The notes below the pieces were generated by a model. It searched no databases and had not been told where the DNA came from. It was given only the letters and a program-made list of their open reading frames with translations. A stretch of DNA of 64,000 bases, from assembly GCA_030737835.1 (NCBI GenBank), contig CM060847.1, forward strand, positions 2,646,977-2,710,976, read 5' to 3'. Every line of letters begins with the position of its first letter. Position 1 is the first letter of the stretch. The stretch is from Acorus gramineus (taxonomy: Eukaryota; Streptophyta; Magnoliopsida; Acorales; Acoraceae). The translations under genes were made by a program, and so were the position numbers. Positions 25,204 through 40,505 of this stretch are shown piece by piece.

Positions 25204-25671
25204 GGGAAAAATCCATATAACCCCATGTAATCTTCCTGATACCCATATAACCCCCTGTAATCTCAATATATCCATATAACCCTCTGTAAACACACCATAA
25301 ATACAAATAACCCCCAGCGGTTAAAATTTTTTTAACAGAATTGAAATATTTTGGACATATTGAATTATCTAAATCATGATTAATAAATATGTATTCTTTT
25401 AACCCCCGAAAAATGATCAATACTTAAAAAAAACCCTTATATTTCTAATTTTATACTCTGTTATGGTGTTTTTTTTTTGAAGTATTGACTGCTTTCAGAG
25501 GGTGAAAAGAATACATATTTGTTAACCATGGTTTAGATAACGTAATATGTCCGAAATATTACAATTTTGTTAAAAAAAAATTAACCACGGGGGTTATTTG
25601 CATTTATGATTTATTTATAAGGAGTTATATAAATATCAGAAAGATTACAGGGGGCTATATGGATTTTTCCC
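25204..25671. mobile_element. ATATAACCCCC-family foldback MITE, 468 bp, 9-bp TSD
   Basis: Inverted ends GGGAAAAATCCATATAACC and its near complement bound the element. TCATTTTAA (25195-25203) and CCATTTTAA (25672-25680) flank it, a 9-bp duplication with one mismatch. Arms remain complementary deep into the element (aaccccc-gcggttaa against ttaaccacgggggtt). The 9-bp duplication suggests a Mutator-type transposase. Confidence 0.8.
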
Positions 25672-25845
25672 CCATTTTAAATATCTGATATAAGAATTAA
25701 TGAGAACCGAATGGCCGGTAAATAGAAATTCTGTTAATGCGCGGTGGAAGAGGCCAAAAAAAACAACAAAGGCATGTACGTGCATTTAATGGCAGACCAC
25801 GTGACCACGGGTTTCGCAACGGCCAATTGATTCACTTTAATAAAA

Positions 25846-26907
25846 GGGTAAATGCAGTTAGTCCCCGTGAAGTTTTCTAAATACACAGAAACACCTCATA
25901 TAGGTTAAAAACATTCAATTACACCCCCTCTCATTTATTTTTTCATTAAAGATATTTTTACTTTTTTTTTTTTTTTTGGAAAATGACCAAAAAAAATCTT
26001 ACCCAAATCAACAAATTTTTAAAATTATACCTAAAAAAGTTTCATTTCACATTTTTGGAAACATAAAAAACTAATCTACCCTTATATAAATAGATCTTTA
26101 ATATCCATCTAACCCTTGTTAGATTATTTCACACCAAAAATCGATTTTTTCTACAAAACAATAATCTCCTTAAAGATTTTGTTATTATATATCATATTGT
26201 GTATTTCTTATATATATCTTCCCTGATGTTTATCATTTTTCATTGTGTATAATCATAATATATAATTTAAATCTGTATTATACCCAATACAGAAGATGAT
26301 GTTTTAGTATTCTAAATTCTTATTCACATTTTTTTTGCTTGGCTGTTCACATATTTTTATAGCATCATTGGTACATATTTATTTTTTTAAAGAAGCATCA
26401 ACATTCAATGGAATTCATCATAAAATACTCAAATTATATTGGCACATATCTTACAGAATCCACTTAATCATAAATAATTTAGAGTAAAAAAAATTTCTAC
26501 ATGAGAATGCATAACAAAATTAAGAGGGTGAAATATTTTAATAAGGTTATGAGTCATGGAATATGTTAAGGATTTAACTAAATAAGGATACATTAGTCTT
26601 TTATGTTTCTAAAATTGTGAAATGAGATTTTTTGGTATAATTTTAAAAAGTGTCTTATTTGGGTAATTCTAAGAAAATGTATCCAGACTCATTTGAAGAG
26701 TTAATTATTGTATAATTTAATATTCATAAAACATATCAAAATTAATTAATTGATTTTTTTTTGTAAATATTTAAAGAGTTAGGTATAAAATAATAATTTT
26801 AAATTATTTTTATAATATAATAACAGGGGTGTACCTACGTGTTTTTTAACTTTTAAAGGTATTTCTATAAGTTTCAAAAACTTCAGGGTTCCACGTGCAT
26901 TTTAGCC
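25846..26907. mobile_element. Mutator-like element carrying a nested family-Q copy, ends 133 bp from a gene start
   Basis: The left end GGGTAAATGCAGTTAGTCCC is matched inverted by the right end, where the minus strand reads GGCTAAAATGCACGTGGAACC. Flanks TTAATAAAA (25837-25845) and TTGATAAAA (26908-26916) form a 9-bp duplication with one mismatch. Inside, from about 25978 to 26680, is a copy of the element described at 17740-18527, in inverted orientation. The right border lies 133 bp upstream of the ATG at 27041, so the element makes up most of that gene's proximal upstream DNA. Confidence 0.72.
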
Positions 26908-27040
26908 TTGATAAAAACAAGAGCGCCATCCGCCTTCAGAATCTCCACTCATAACAACCTTCTCTGCTTCTCCAATTCTTTTACACCACCACCACCACCA
27001 CCACCACCAATAGAAGAAGAAGAAACCCTACCCAACAAAA

Positions 27041-27582
27041 ATGTCGATTCCCGAGCCCCAGCACTTCAGCGACTACGGCTTCGACTCCCAATTCGACTAT
27101 TTTCAGGTCCTCTCTCTCTCTCTGTCTCTCTCTCTCTCTCTCCCTTCAATTGCTTCTGCTTTTCTTGAAACCCTTTTCAGATAATCGAAGAAGCGAAGAA
27201 GCACATGAGAGAATCAAATCCGATCGATTCGCTCCACCTGAAGCTCCAGAAGCCGATATCGAAGGACTCGGAACGGGCGAAGAAGAGGAAATCGTCGTGG
27301 TTGTGGTGGAAGAACCCCCTTCTCTTCTTGAAGTGGCGGCGGACCGATCACTCCTCCAAATCGGCGGCAGACCACCACCGGAAGCGGCAGGACCGGCCGG
27401 TCTCCGGGCCGTTGTACTACGTGGCGGAGGCGCCGGCCAGGTGGTCGTTCGGGAGGTGCGGGAGATCGGGACCGTTGGAGAGGGTCGGGGGGTTTGAGGT
27501 GCCTTATGTGAGCTTGAGAGAGGTCAATGTGGACCGTCCGATCGCCGATGCTTCGACGCCGCCGATCTACTTCGTCACCTAG
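27041..27582 (+). CDS. Plant-specific basic protein of unknown function, two exons
   Basis: Exon 1 is 27041-27106 and exon 2 is 27181-27582. A 74-nt CT-rich GT-AG intron lies between them in phase 0, and the predicted protein has 155 residues. It starts MSIPEPQHFSDYGFDSQ, then has a charged helix-like stretch (IIEEAKKH, followed by KLQKPISKD), a Lys/Arg/Trp-rich core (about residues 48-67, with SSWLWWKN and FLKWRR), and a C-terminal part ending STPPIYFVT. It resembles small uncharacterised proteins I recall from other flowering plants with a similar start and a PIY-VT end, but I cannot name a function. No signal peptide is seen; the Trp/Leu patch is too short and too basic to be a clear membrane helix. 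The start was chosen because it lies in frame with exon 2 across the intron and near aaaaatg. Coding bases are GC-rich and flanks are AT-rich. Confidence 0.8.
27107..27180 (+). other. Short intron with (CT)n microsatellite
   Basis: It starts GTCC and ends TTTTCAG. A CT run fills 27109-27142. At 74 nt it is near the lower size for plant introns. Confidence 0.8.
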
Positions 27583-27884
27583 GGTTTATTGTTTGGGTGG
27601 GGTGTTTTTTTTTTTGTTGTTCTCGCAAAAGGAGCTTTTTTGTGGTCAGTTCGATCTGAAAAGTTAAAAAGTGTCGTCTTTTAGAGAGAAAAAAAATAGT
27701 GGTTCAGTGATTCAGTCACGCGGGGATTGACACGTGATTGGGAAATTTGTATTTTGACTGCTCGTCTATTCGAGAATGTTTTTATGTCCGTCGGAGCACT
27801 CGCAGCAATCACTGGTTTTTTCTTTTATTATTGATTTTGTGAAATTTTTGTAGTTAATAGAATCTGTTTGTTCGGTATCATATT

Positions 27885-28388
27885 CAAGGTAAAGAATCGT
27901 ATGAACCCCTTTAAACAGTCCGGCATTCATATAACTCTTTAACTCTATCAAATTAAATTTTTATTCAGATACGAGGAATATTCAGTTTGGTTAATCCCGT
28001 CTGAAAATATAATATACTAAAAAATTTATAATTAAAAATGTAATTAAATTTTTGTTCAGAGATGAGAAATATTTTGTTGGTTAATCTTGTCCGGAAATAT
28101 AGTGTAGTAAAAAACCTACAATTAAAAAATGTAAAAAATCTTCTATAATTTATAATCTTTTTGAAAGGGTAAAATAGTCGTTATATAGAGTTTTTCGTAT
28201 TTTTAACACATTGTAAGGGTTTTATGTATACCGTGTTTTCAACCAGATTAACCAAATGAAATATTCGTATAACATTTTTCATTGGTTAACAAAAGTTTAA
28301 TTCAATGGAGTATTTGGATATATATGTGTTTTCATATAGTTATATGGACTTTAGAAAAAGTTAGGGGTTTATTTGAAATTTTTACTAA
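27885..28388. mobile_element. ATATAACCCCC-family element, diverged copy
   Basis: The left end (atcgtatgaacccctttaaac, catataactcttta) and right end (gttatatggactttagaaaaag, ggggttta type) correspond to the termini of the 59685-60182 element. The middle shares gggtaaaatagtcgttatata and gagtttttcgtattttta with it. It lies about 300 bp after the stop codon at 27582. Confidence 0.6.
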
Positions 28389-28389
28389 A

Positions 28390-31300
28390 TTCAAAACGAT
28401 AGATTGTAATTTTTTGAAACACAATAAGTTAAGTTTCGTTCTTCAAATTTTTTTTAAATACACACTAATTCATTAAAATACATATTAAGATGCGAACGAA
28501 ATGTGAAAGAGACTATCAATGCTCAATTTAAGATTATAATTTTTTTGATATTCAAATGTTGTAAACAAGGTTGGTACAAAGATTTACAGGGATAAGATGG
28601 CACACTAGGCGCTCCAATGCATTAACACTATACTATTCAGAAAAAGATACACACGGGCCCTCATGGCAGCTCCAATTACATTCTATCCCATTTTTCTTTT
28701 TTTTTTTAAATTATACATTCACCTTTTGAAATACATGCTGTTATATAAAATGAAGTATATACTGAAATGTATTAATATATTTTTTTTCATAATAAAAAAA
28801 TAAAAAATAAATAAATTAGGTCATATGATATGATAAAACTGATATACTATGATAAGACTCATATACTATGATAGTGTAATATATAATACGTTATCATAGC
28901 GTATGGAGTTACAAACGAGCTACAAAAAAAACTGCGTGTATCAGCGCTCATATGATTTTGGTCCCAAACCGGCCTTAGGCCGCGTGGTTGAAAAAAGTGT
29001 TGTTACAAGCCCAACTGATCTACATTTTTGTGTGGGCTTGGAACCACAATGTGTTCATGGGCCATCTCTCTTTCGCTCCCCTAGTAGAGTTAGCTGTGTA
29101 TGTTAGGACTTCTCATTTTCCGTTTTATCCTCTTATAAATTTAATAATTAATTATATCATATTTATTTAAAATTTATATTTTAATATTTAAAATTAGATT
29201 TAAATAAATCATACTAATATATTAAAATTTTAATAGTTTAAAATTAAACATACTCATCATATCTCAATTAAATTATGTAAAAATTTGTCACGTTAAACAT
29301 GGTATACAAATTTATTACCTTATATATTATTTGGAATAAGCTCTTTGCATAATTCAATATCCTATAAACACTATGTATATATTATGTTATTCATATCAAT
29401 ATCTATTACTTATTTGTTAAAAGGAAAGTGATCCAAGTTTGCATTCCCAAACTAACAAAATAACTTAAAACCCCATAATTAATTTTGACAATTATGAATT
29501 GAATTCAATTCATTAAACCATGTAATGTAAGAATGAATTTATTTGAACAACCCAAAGAACATTCAATCTAAATTACTTCAATCCTATAATGGATTGAATG
29601 AAATAATCAAAGTTACCTGTTATAGGTTCATTTCGGCATCTCCAACTTAACCCATCTATAGATAGTCTAATAAAAATTATGGTTTTGATTAAATACTAAC
29701 AAATAGGATTATATTTTCAATGAAATAAAATTATAATTTGAAAGATTGGAACCAAATGGGAGGATATTAAAGTTTGAAGAAACAACATTATATTCAATAC
29801 GAAAATGCTTGTACCCATGGTCAGCATTGATTGAAAATTCTCTTGTTGTTATAGATTCATACTCGTGTAAAATATAGATTATAACTTATATATTATGAAT
29901 TTTATTTTTCTGATAAATAGTAAATAAATAAATAAGCAATCGTAAATAATTATCAAAATAGATTATATATGGAAGTGAAAATTTTATCGTATGTTGTATA
30001 TGAAAGGGCACAATTTTTATTCTTGATGTAGATTGGGGGTATTTTGTCCAAAGAATTTTTTTTGTAAAGTTCCATATAATCTACAATCTAAAAGGTTGCT
30101 AAACCAGTTTTTAGGATGTGACTTTTTGAAATTGTGTTTTATCATTCTCATTTAGAAATGGGTTTGAGAGTTAACTTTTTCCTAAAGTTAGATTTAAAAT
30201 TAAATTTTTAGATAGTTGTCTCTCTACATATTATGAAAAAAATAGCTTTTGAACACTTTTTCATAAAAAGTGTCTGTAATTTTTAATTAAGCTATAACTT
30301 TTTTCTATTTGAAAATCAATTTAGATAATTTAGCTTTATGTAAATCTAAAAACTCTTGAAACCTGTTTTGCAAACGGGCCTTAGCCCCGTTTTCATTCCC
30401 AAACATAACCCCTCCATTTTTTTTATTTTTTTTAAATCAAATATTTCATCTACATGTATTTTTTTATAAAATGTTATATATTTCGTTATTATGAGTAAAG
30501 AGGGCTAACGAAATATTGAGACTGCATTTGAGGTGATAAAATAGGCTGAGGGTAATATTGCTCATTAACTTAACTTGAAAAGTATCTCCCACTCCCACCC
30601 GGTTCTCCTCCACTACCGCACACCACCATAACTACCACATCTCCACCACCACGGCCGCCACATCACCACCCTCCCATTTGCCCTCCTCCGCCACTGCACA
30701 CCACCATGACCACCACACCACTACCCCTATGACTACCACATCACCGCCCTCCCCCTTGCACCCTCCTCCACCCACACTCTGTCTCTCTCTCTCTCCCCTC
30801 CACGGGTCATTAATGTGTCCTCCTTCATCGTCCTCATCCCCGTCCCCGTTGTCGTGTCCTGATAGACGCTATGAGAGGATTAGAGATGGTGGGGATAATG
30901 CTTATCAAATAAAACAATTGAATTTTTTTTTATTATTATCTTAAAGAGGTTGGCATGTGGTGGTGGAGATAAACAGCACTCGAGGAGAAATATATAAATT
31001 CAGTATATCAACTAACTTAACGTGCAGTGATATATTCAATTTATTTTATAGTCCTGTTTACATTAATTACATCATTAACACAATGTATGAAATCGTCACA
31101 TGCAATGAATACTTCATTATCTTTGTATATACTCTATTACAAATAATATAAAAATACATGCGTTTAATTTGTATGAGGATGTATTTCATTTTCTTAAAAA
31201 ATATAATTAATTTGCTATAAAAAAATATATAATTAATTTGCTATGTATATTTATTTAAAAAAAAATCAAAATGTGAGAAGATGACAAATGAAACTGCAAA

Positions 31301-31540
31301 AGAGCCTAGCGTATCATTTCTCAAAAAATATTTTGAGCTATAGCGTTTCCAGACCCAGTTACATTCAACTTATTTTACAAACTCATTCACAACCGTACGT
31401 ACTTTGTCAACTATCTACACTCACTATCTCATTAAAAAAAATTGTATTATTTTATATGATTAAGTTTATGCAATTCATTAGAATATATATTTCGTATGTA
31501 TATTTCTCTCTCTCTCTCTAAATTATTTTTAAAAAATTAA
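28390..31540. other. Intergenic, AT-rich, with a CCA-rich minisatellite-like patch
   Basis: No gene recognised. At 30590-30850 there is a CCA/CCT-rich segment with an imperfect 77-78-bp repeat (cctccactaccgcacaccaccat near 30607 and cctccgccactgcacaccaccat near 30684). Decayed repeat remnants occur at 28740-28920. The segment ending caaacgggccttagcccc near 30390 looks like the terminus of another TTTGGAT-type element. Confidence 0.4.
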
Positions 31541-31548
31541 AAAGGATG

Positions 31549-31715
31549 TGGGCCGTATTTGGGCTGAAAACGGGTACGGGTGTAACATTCTGCGACGGCC
31601 CATTGGTTGGTCGCATCAATCATAAACAATAGAAGTCCATCTGATGGACGGTGCCGGACAATCTGATCTGAATCTCAATCCCAAACCCTAAGAAACTCTT
31701 CTTTGGATATATAAG
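31549..31715 (+). promoter_or_regulatory. RPL19 promoter: site II elements, telo-box and TATA box
   Basis: Three site II motifs (TGGGCY) occur: TGGGCC at 31549-31554, TGGGCT at 31560-31565, and GGCCCA (reverse orientation) at 31597-31602. A telo-box AAACCCTA follows at 31683-31690 and a TATATAAG box at 31708-31715, 65 bp before the ATG. The combination of site II and telo-box is a known mark of plant ribosomal protein genes expressed in dividing cells. The transcription start is inferred to lie near 31740. Confidence 0.8.
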
Positions 31716-31779
31716 ACACCACTTCGCCGTCTCTCCATCACTTTTACGGCCGCACAAAGACGGAGAGAGAGAAGCGAAG

Positions 31780-35426
<3,647 letters not shown>

Positions 35427-36607
35427 GACAACTTGAGGATGAACAATTTTTGGATTTCGTTGCTTTTATGTTTTTTTGCTGTACTGAGACAGACACAGGC
35501 TAAAATGTTGCAGACTCATCAGTGTTTGTTTATCTGTAGCTGCCATAATTTTATTTTTAACTGCTGTAATGGATGTGATTTAGAAGGTTTTTGATCATGC
35601 AGTGGTAAACTAATATTTATCAATTCAGCCATCACTGTGTCATGTTTGAATTCTGATTGATTTCAGGTAAGGAGGAATTAATGGAATTTTGTTTGACTCT
35701 AAAAAATTGTCAGAGGGATGAAGCAATGTTTTAAAGTAATATGCGGTCTGCATGTGTGGTTGAAGTTTAAACTATATGTGGTGAGACATTGATCGTTCGA
35801 ATGGATTCATTGGTTCATTTGAACGGTCATTGAAAGGATTCATTGTTTGAAGTTTATTTGAACGGTCAATTTTATTTTTAAAATCGCACTTGTCAGATTA
35901 TATGATGTGCCAAAAAAATCAGAAAGATTATCAAATTGGCTTTAGAGGGAGGACTCTTTTGAGTTTCTATTAAATTCTCGAATCTAGCATCTTTACTTTG
36001 TGGTTTGGGCTTGTATTTTTTGGTTGTGATCATGAATGGAAATTAATGGTTATATATGAAAGCTTTAATATCTATAAAAAGCTTTGGAGGGAAAACACAT
36101 CAAATGAAAAAAGCTCTGGAGGGAAAACACATCAAAAAGTTTTGTTACAATCTTTCTACTAGTAATTTTGATCATGTTTCTGCCGTAGGAAAAGTAAGGA
36201 AAAATAAAAAAATTTCTTTTGATTATAAAAAAATCTATTGCTTATGTTAAATAATGAAAGAAAAAATATTTTCATCACTTTTTTTTTTCTTATTTTATCT
36301 TATTAGAAAAGGTAGAAAAAAAAAATTCTCTTATTCACATGTGAGAATTTAAGAGAAAATAATTGAAAATATTTATGCACAAGAAGATATACGCATTCAT
36401 GTACATTCATGTAAATATGCATTCATTATTCATATATTTTTTATATGAAAAATTATATACCGATGATGATAAAAATGAAACTTTGTAGATTATATTTGAT
36501 GACAATACAAAGTATACAACATCAAGAAAAAGAAATCACATTACTTAAGATGTGTTTGTATAGGGAAATTAATGAAAAAGAAACCACTCTCTACAACTAT
36601 TTTTTTT
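35427..36607. other. RPL19 3' flank and AT-rich intergenic, no gene
   Basis: The first about 200 bases after the stop are likely 3' UTR. A short duplication (gctttggagggaaaacacatc / gctctggagggaaaacacatc) lies at 36081-36135. No coding region recognised. Confidence 0.5.
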
Positions 36608-39350
36608 AACAGTGCTGCTACCTCGGCCTCATAAATTAAGTTTTATTAGTGAGCCTCAATAGGTGGCACTCTTCTATTGGTTCTTTATTTGACTTTTTCA
36701 AACCATCAAAAAGACAATGACATGACTGCCCTTATGAGAATTTTATAACTCGGCTCCAACTTAACTAATACCATCATTAATCCTCGTAACCGAATCCCAA
36801 AAATTGTGGCATCATTGAATCCTCTCCCCCGACTGAACATATTTCAAAAATTTTTAAAGCATAGGGTTTATGAATTGAGCGAAACCATACAAACCAAAAA
36901 AAAAAAAAAAAATTCGCCTATCAAGAGTCCATATCATTTGATTATCTTCCCCAAACAAAATCATCAAAAATGGCGAAAAAAAAGTTAGATTTCTTGTCAC
37001 AATGGACACTTTCCCGTCGCGGTTTTTTTTTTTAGCAATATAAACAAGTCGATTGGATGAAATTTTTGCACTTCTTATAAGATGAAATCTCTTATTCTCA
37101 AAATCAAATATGAAACAATTCAATCGTCAAGGTTCCCCTTTCACACATTGTTCATCTGTTAAACTGAGTGAATCTGAAATCCATTTAAAGAATCATTGTG
37201 TCGGATACATGCATCTGAAATCCACAAAAATTGGTTTGAAATTAGTGTTACAAATACATACATCTGAAATCCAAACAAATTAGTGTATCTAGAATTTTTT
37301 TTTTTGGTTTGGAAACATGTCATTAATCTCTAATATATACCGAAATTGTTTCTAATACATTGTCTTCGTTTACCGGTGTATCTATATTGGAGAGAAAAAA
37401 TTTAGATTTCAAAATTTTTAGGTTTTCTTGTACACATTGTTGATTTTCTGAGTAAACAAAAAAAATGATAGAACGAAAACATAATTCAGGGACATGTATC
37501 TGAAAATGCAAATAATGTGCAATTGTTTCATAATTCTGTGAAAAAAAATCTGACTAAATGAGCAATTGCAAATTGCCAAATGAAATGTTCTAAGTTTCTT
37601 ATGAAAGTAGATCATGTATTATTATCTTATATTTGATAATTAACATATATTGGCTTGATGAAAATATCTTAATATTTTTTTAATTATTGTATGTATCTGA
37701 ATGAATTCTGTATCTGAAATTGTTGTACTCATGCTTTGTAAAAAATATTTAAATCCCTTGGCTATATCTGAAATAACAAACATTTGATAGCATTTATTGG
37801 TGTGGAATCTGACTGTTATGCATGTATCTGAAATATAGATGGTTTATCTGGTTTTACCTCTGCTATTTGTTTATGAACTCCTGATTTAATTTTTAAGATA
37901 CATATGTATCTTAAAAAATAAAGCATATGTATTTCAGTGTAATAGGCATTTTAATTGTATCTAGATGTTGTATCAATATGATTTTCTCAAAGGACTGTTT
38001 TGGCAACTGAAAATCAAATATGCATTATGCAAAAGCTCAAAAAGACAGAGTTGCTGAACAAAGAAGAAATCGGACATACTATCCCAGTACAGATCTATGG
38101 TGCACAGAATATTTAAAACATTTGCAATATTGGAGTTGAGCAAGAGGCATTCAGACATGCTATGAAGAACTCCATTCTGAAATCTATTCAAGCCTTTCAT
38201 CAACCGGTCATACGATTACAGCAACACGAAGAAAAATGATGATGATGTCCTGTCCAAATGAAATCCAAATTAAGATACATGAATGTATTTAAAATCCAAA
38301 TGAAAGATTATGATCTACATGCTAACGAGCAGAGAGCATAGATGAGTAAAAGGTCTTCAATTATACCAACAATAAATAATTAAATATTAATCAGATACAT
38401 ATTAATCAATCCATAGCAATAAAATATCAAACTTCATAGCAATAAAATATCAAACTTTAAATTGGGCTGGATATCAAATTCAGATACAAGTGTATCTGGA
38501 TTTTGAATTAACAAATATACATTCGATAATTGAAACTTAAAGTAAATGAGTTGAATAATGGTCAAGTAAAGCTAAAAAATATTCTGAATGTGACAACAAC
38601 CATAATTATACACAAACACACAAGCAGAAACGATTATACAGATCATACTTAGGACACAAGAAAGGATGAAAAATCTATATAAATCTAGATAAGACCATGT
38701 ATCTGACTTAAAATTAAATTTAGAATCAATAAATGTATATGATGAATCAAAGGAAGGATGAAAAATCAGATCAACATGTTTTATTCAAATTGAAAAAGGC
38801 CTAACCTGAATGGATTGTCATTGTTTGTACTACAAACTTGTCACAAATAAAATAAATGAATCAAAATTCTTCTCTTCTCCACCGATCAAACTAAAACAAA
38901 AAAGAATTTGATGTTTGTTTTCAAATCCACCGATCCATCTGAAACTAAAAATTTTAAAATCGTGTTATTTTTTGGGTTCCGAAAAAGTCTAACCTAGATG
39001 GATCACCATTGTTTGCACCACAATCAGTTCGCACAAAAAAAAATCGTGAATTCTTCTCTTCCATGCCGACCAAATTTGAATCAAAGAATGAAATTGATAT
39101 TTGTTTTTCGTACCAACCGATCATTCGGTGACAGAAATGGTAAATCGTGAATTTTTGGTCGTCCAATGGAATAGATATCTTCAACAACTAAAAGAACATC
39201 TCAAATCATAATTATCTCGGGATTTATGGGGCGGTTAAGGAAAGCTCGAGCGATTAGTTAGGGAGGGGGGTAATATGGGTATTTCAAACTTATCACCTCG
39301 TAGGGCTTGAGATAGGGTGTAGCAATTGGGGCTTAAAAATTATTATTGTT
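36608..39350 (-). mobile_element. TTCAGATACA-rich DNA element, copy A (2.7 kb)
   Basis: The ends are imperfect inverted repeats: AACAGTGCTGCTACCTCGGC on the left and, read on the minus strand, AACAATAATAATTTTTAAGC on the right. Both continue into ggcc(c/t)ca-at...agcc(c/t)-a-aggtg. The inside matches the element nested at 55328-58075 in opposite orientation (shared: tttttgtgcga-ctg-ttgtggtgcaaac, atggattgattaatatgtatctgatt, and cgtaaccgaatccca near the other end). It is studded with gtatctgaa / ttcagatac motifs. The segment 38005-38250 (plus strand) is less AT-rich, contains a roughly 65-codon frame broken by one stop, and has no counterpart that I see in the other copy; it may be captured. 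No transposase seen; class uncertain. Confidence 0.68.
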
Positions 39351-40257
39351 TTCTTAATTATTTCGATTTTTCTCAAATTCACTCTTTTCTAATAAGACAA
39401 GAAAATGAAGAATGAAGCAAAAAATTTATGTGTGACAAATTATGGTTAAGCAATTTATTTTTTTCCAATTATTTCCCTTCATGCGATCAACCTTATTTGT
39501 TCTCGTGAAATGGGTTTATGATAGGATTTTCTCTTTCGTAGTCCTTCCTTTTGTATTTTTTATTTGACCCTTTTTATTCAATTAAGCAGTCACCTACTAT
39601 TATTTCTAAAAAAAAAAAAAAAAACTTATTTACAATCCTACACATATTTTAAATTTGAAAATATATATATTTACTAAAATATATTATAAAATACATACTC
39701 ATACAAATTAAATGAATATATTTTTAAATTTTTTGTAATGAAGAGAGAGACTGATGATATTATGCGGTCATGCGATTTTGTTAGATACGTGCGGTTTTGA
39801 TGATGGCCCATCCGATCTGTGCTCCTATGATCAGACGGCCCAGACCTATCTTTTTGAAAAACAGATAAAACTGTTAACAAGGTCATCTAGTCATCGAATG
39901 ACTCTCCATTGTCCTCTCTCTCTCCCCCCTCATTTGTTCTCTCCAAATAAGTGAAAAAAGGATAATTAGCAAAAATAACACTAAGAAATTGAATATTAAC
40001 AAAAATAGCATTGAAAATCGAATATTTGCAAGGAGTAGCACTGGTCAACGTTGATCTTTTTTTTCAAACACTCGCCTCCTTTGTTTTTTTTGTTTTTTTA
40101 ACCTTTTTTTTTTAACATCAGAGGCGTCATATTTGTGTTCAATTGTAATCACTTCTTCTTTCACTAGATATAAATGGTTGATTTTTTTTATATTACATTT
40201 TAATGACTATGATTTTTTTTTTTTTTAAGTTGAGAAAAGAGAAAATCATGAAAGATT
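39351..40257. other. Intergenic, AT-rich, no gene
   Basis: No recognised coding frame. Poly-A and poly-T runs are frequent. Confidence 0.4.
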
Positions 40258-40475
40258 TGTTGAAAATGCTTACCCCCCCATGGGGGAGTGACCGAGTGAA
40301 ATAGAATATGAAACCGTAAACTCTCAAGCAGTGGAAAGATAATGTGATCTTTGACCGCGTGCCAGTTGAAGAATGAGTCAGCGACTCATAGGCAGTGGCT
40401 TGGTTAAGGGAACCCACCAGAGCCATAGCAAAAGCGAGTCTTCATAGGCAGTGGCTTGGTCCGAACTGTACAATG
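40258..40475 (+). pseudogene. Nuclear insert of organellar (plastid-type) 23S rRNA, decayed
   Basis: Strings typical of bacterial/plastid 23S rRNA follow in the right order: gggggagtgaccgagtgaaa, tagaatatgaaaccgtaa, ctctcaagcagtgg, gaccgcgtgcc, gttgaagaatgag, gcgactcataggcagtggc, ttggttaagggaaccc and agcgagtcttcatag. They correspond to the 23S stretch around E. coli positions 480-640. Differences are mostly G-to-A and C-to-T, as expected from decay of methylated nuclear DNA. A 19-base piece (tcataggcagtggcttggt) appears twice, at about 40388 and 40442. It is a fragment, not a functional rRNA gene. Confidence 0.85.
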
Positions 40476-40505
40476 AAAGTTGTAAGCTGTGTTCGAGGGA
40501 TCCTA
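40459..40505 (+). other. Possible group II intron domain V remnant joined to the rRNA fragment
   Basis: The sequence ccgaactgtacaatgaaagt followed by tgtaagctgtgttcgaggg resembles the gagccgt...gatgaaa...cacggttc hairpin of organellar group II introns. If so, the insert is a chimera of two organellar sequences. The match is by eye and imperfect. Confidence 0.35.

Noticed and set aside
26908..27168. Frame reading through the intron of the two-exon gene at 27041
   Set aside because: It is a different frame from the gene and ends in the CT microsatellite of the intron.
30678..30944. 88-codon frame rich in Pro, His and Ser
   Set aside because: It covers a CCA-rich minisatellite-like stretch; repeat-derived frame.
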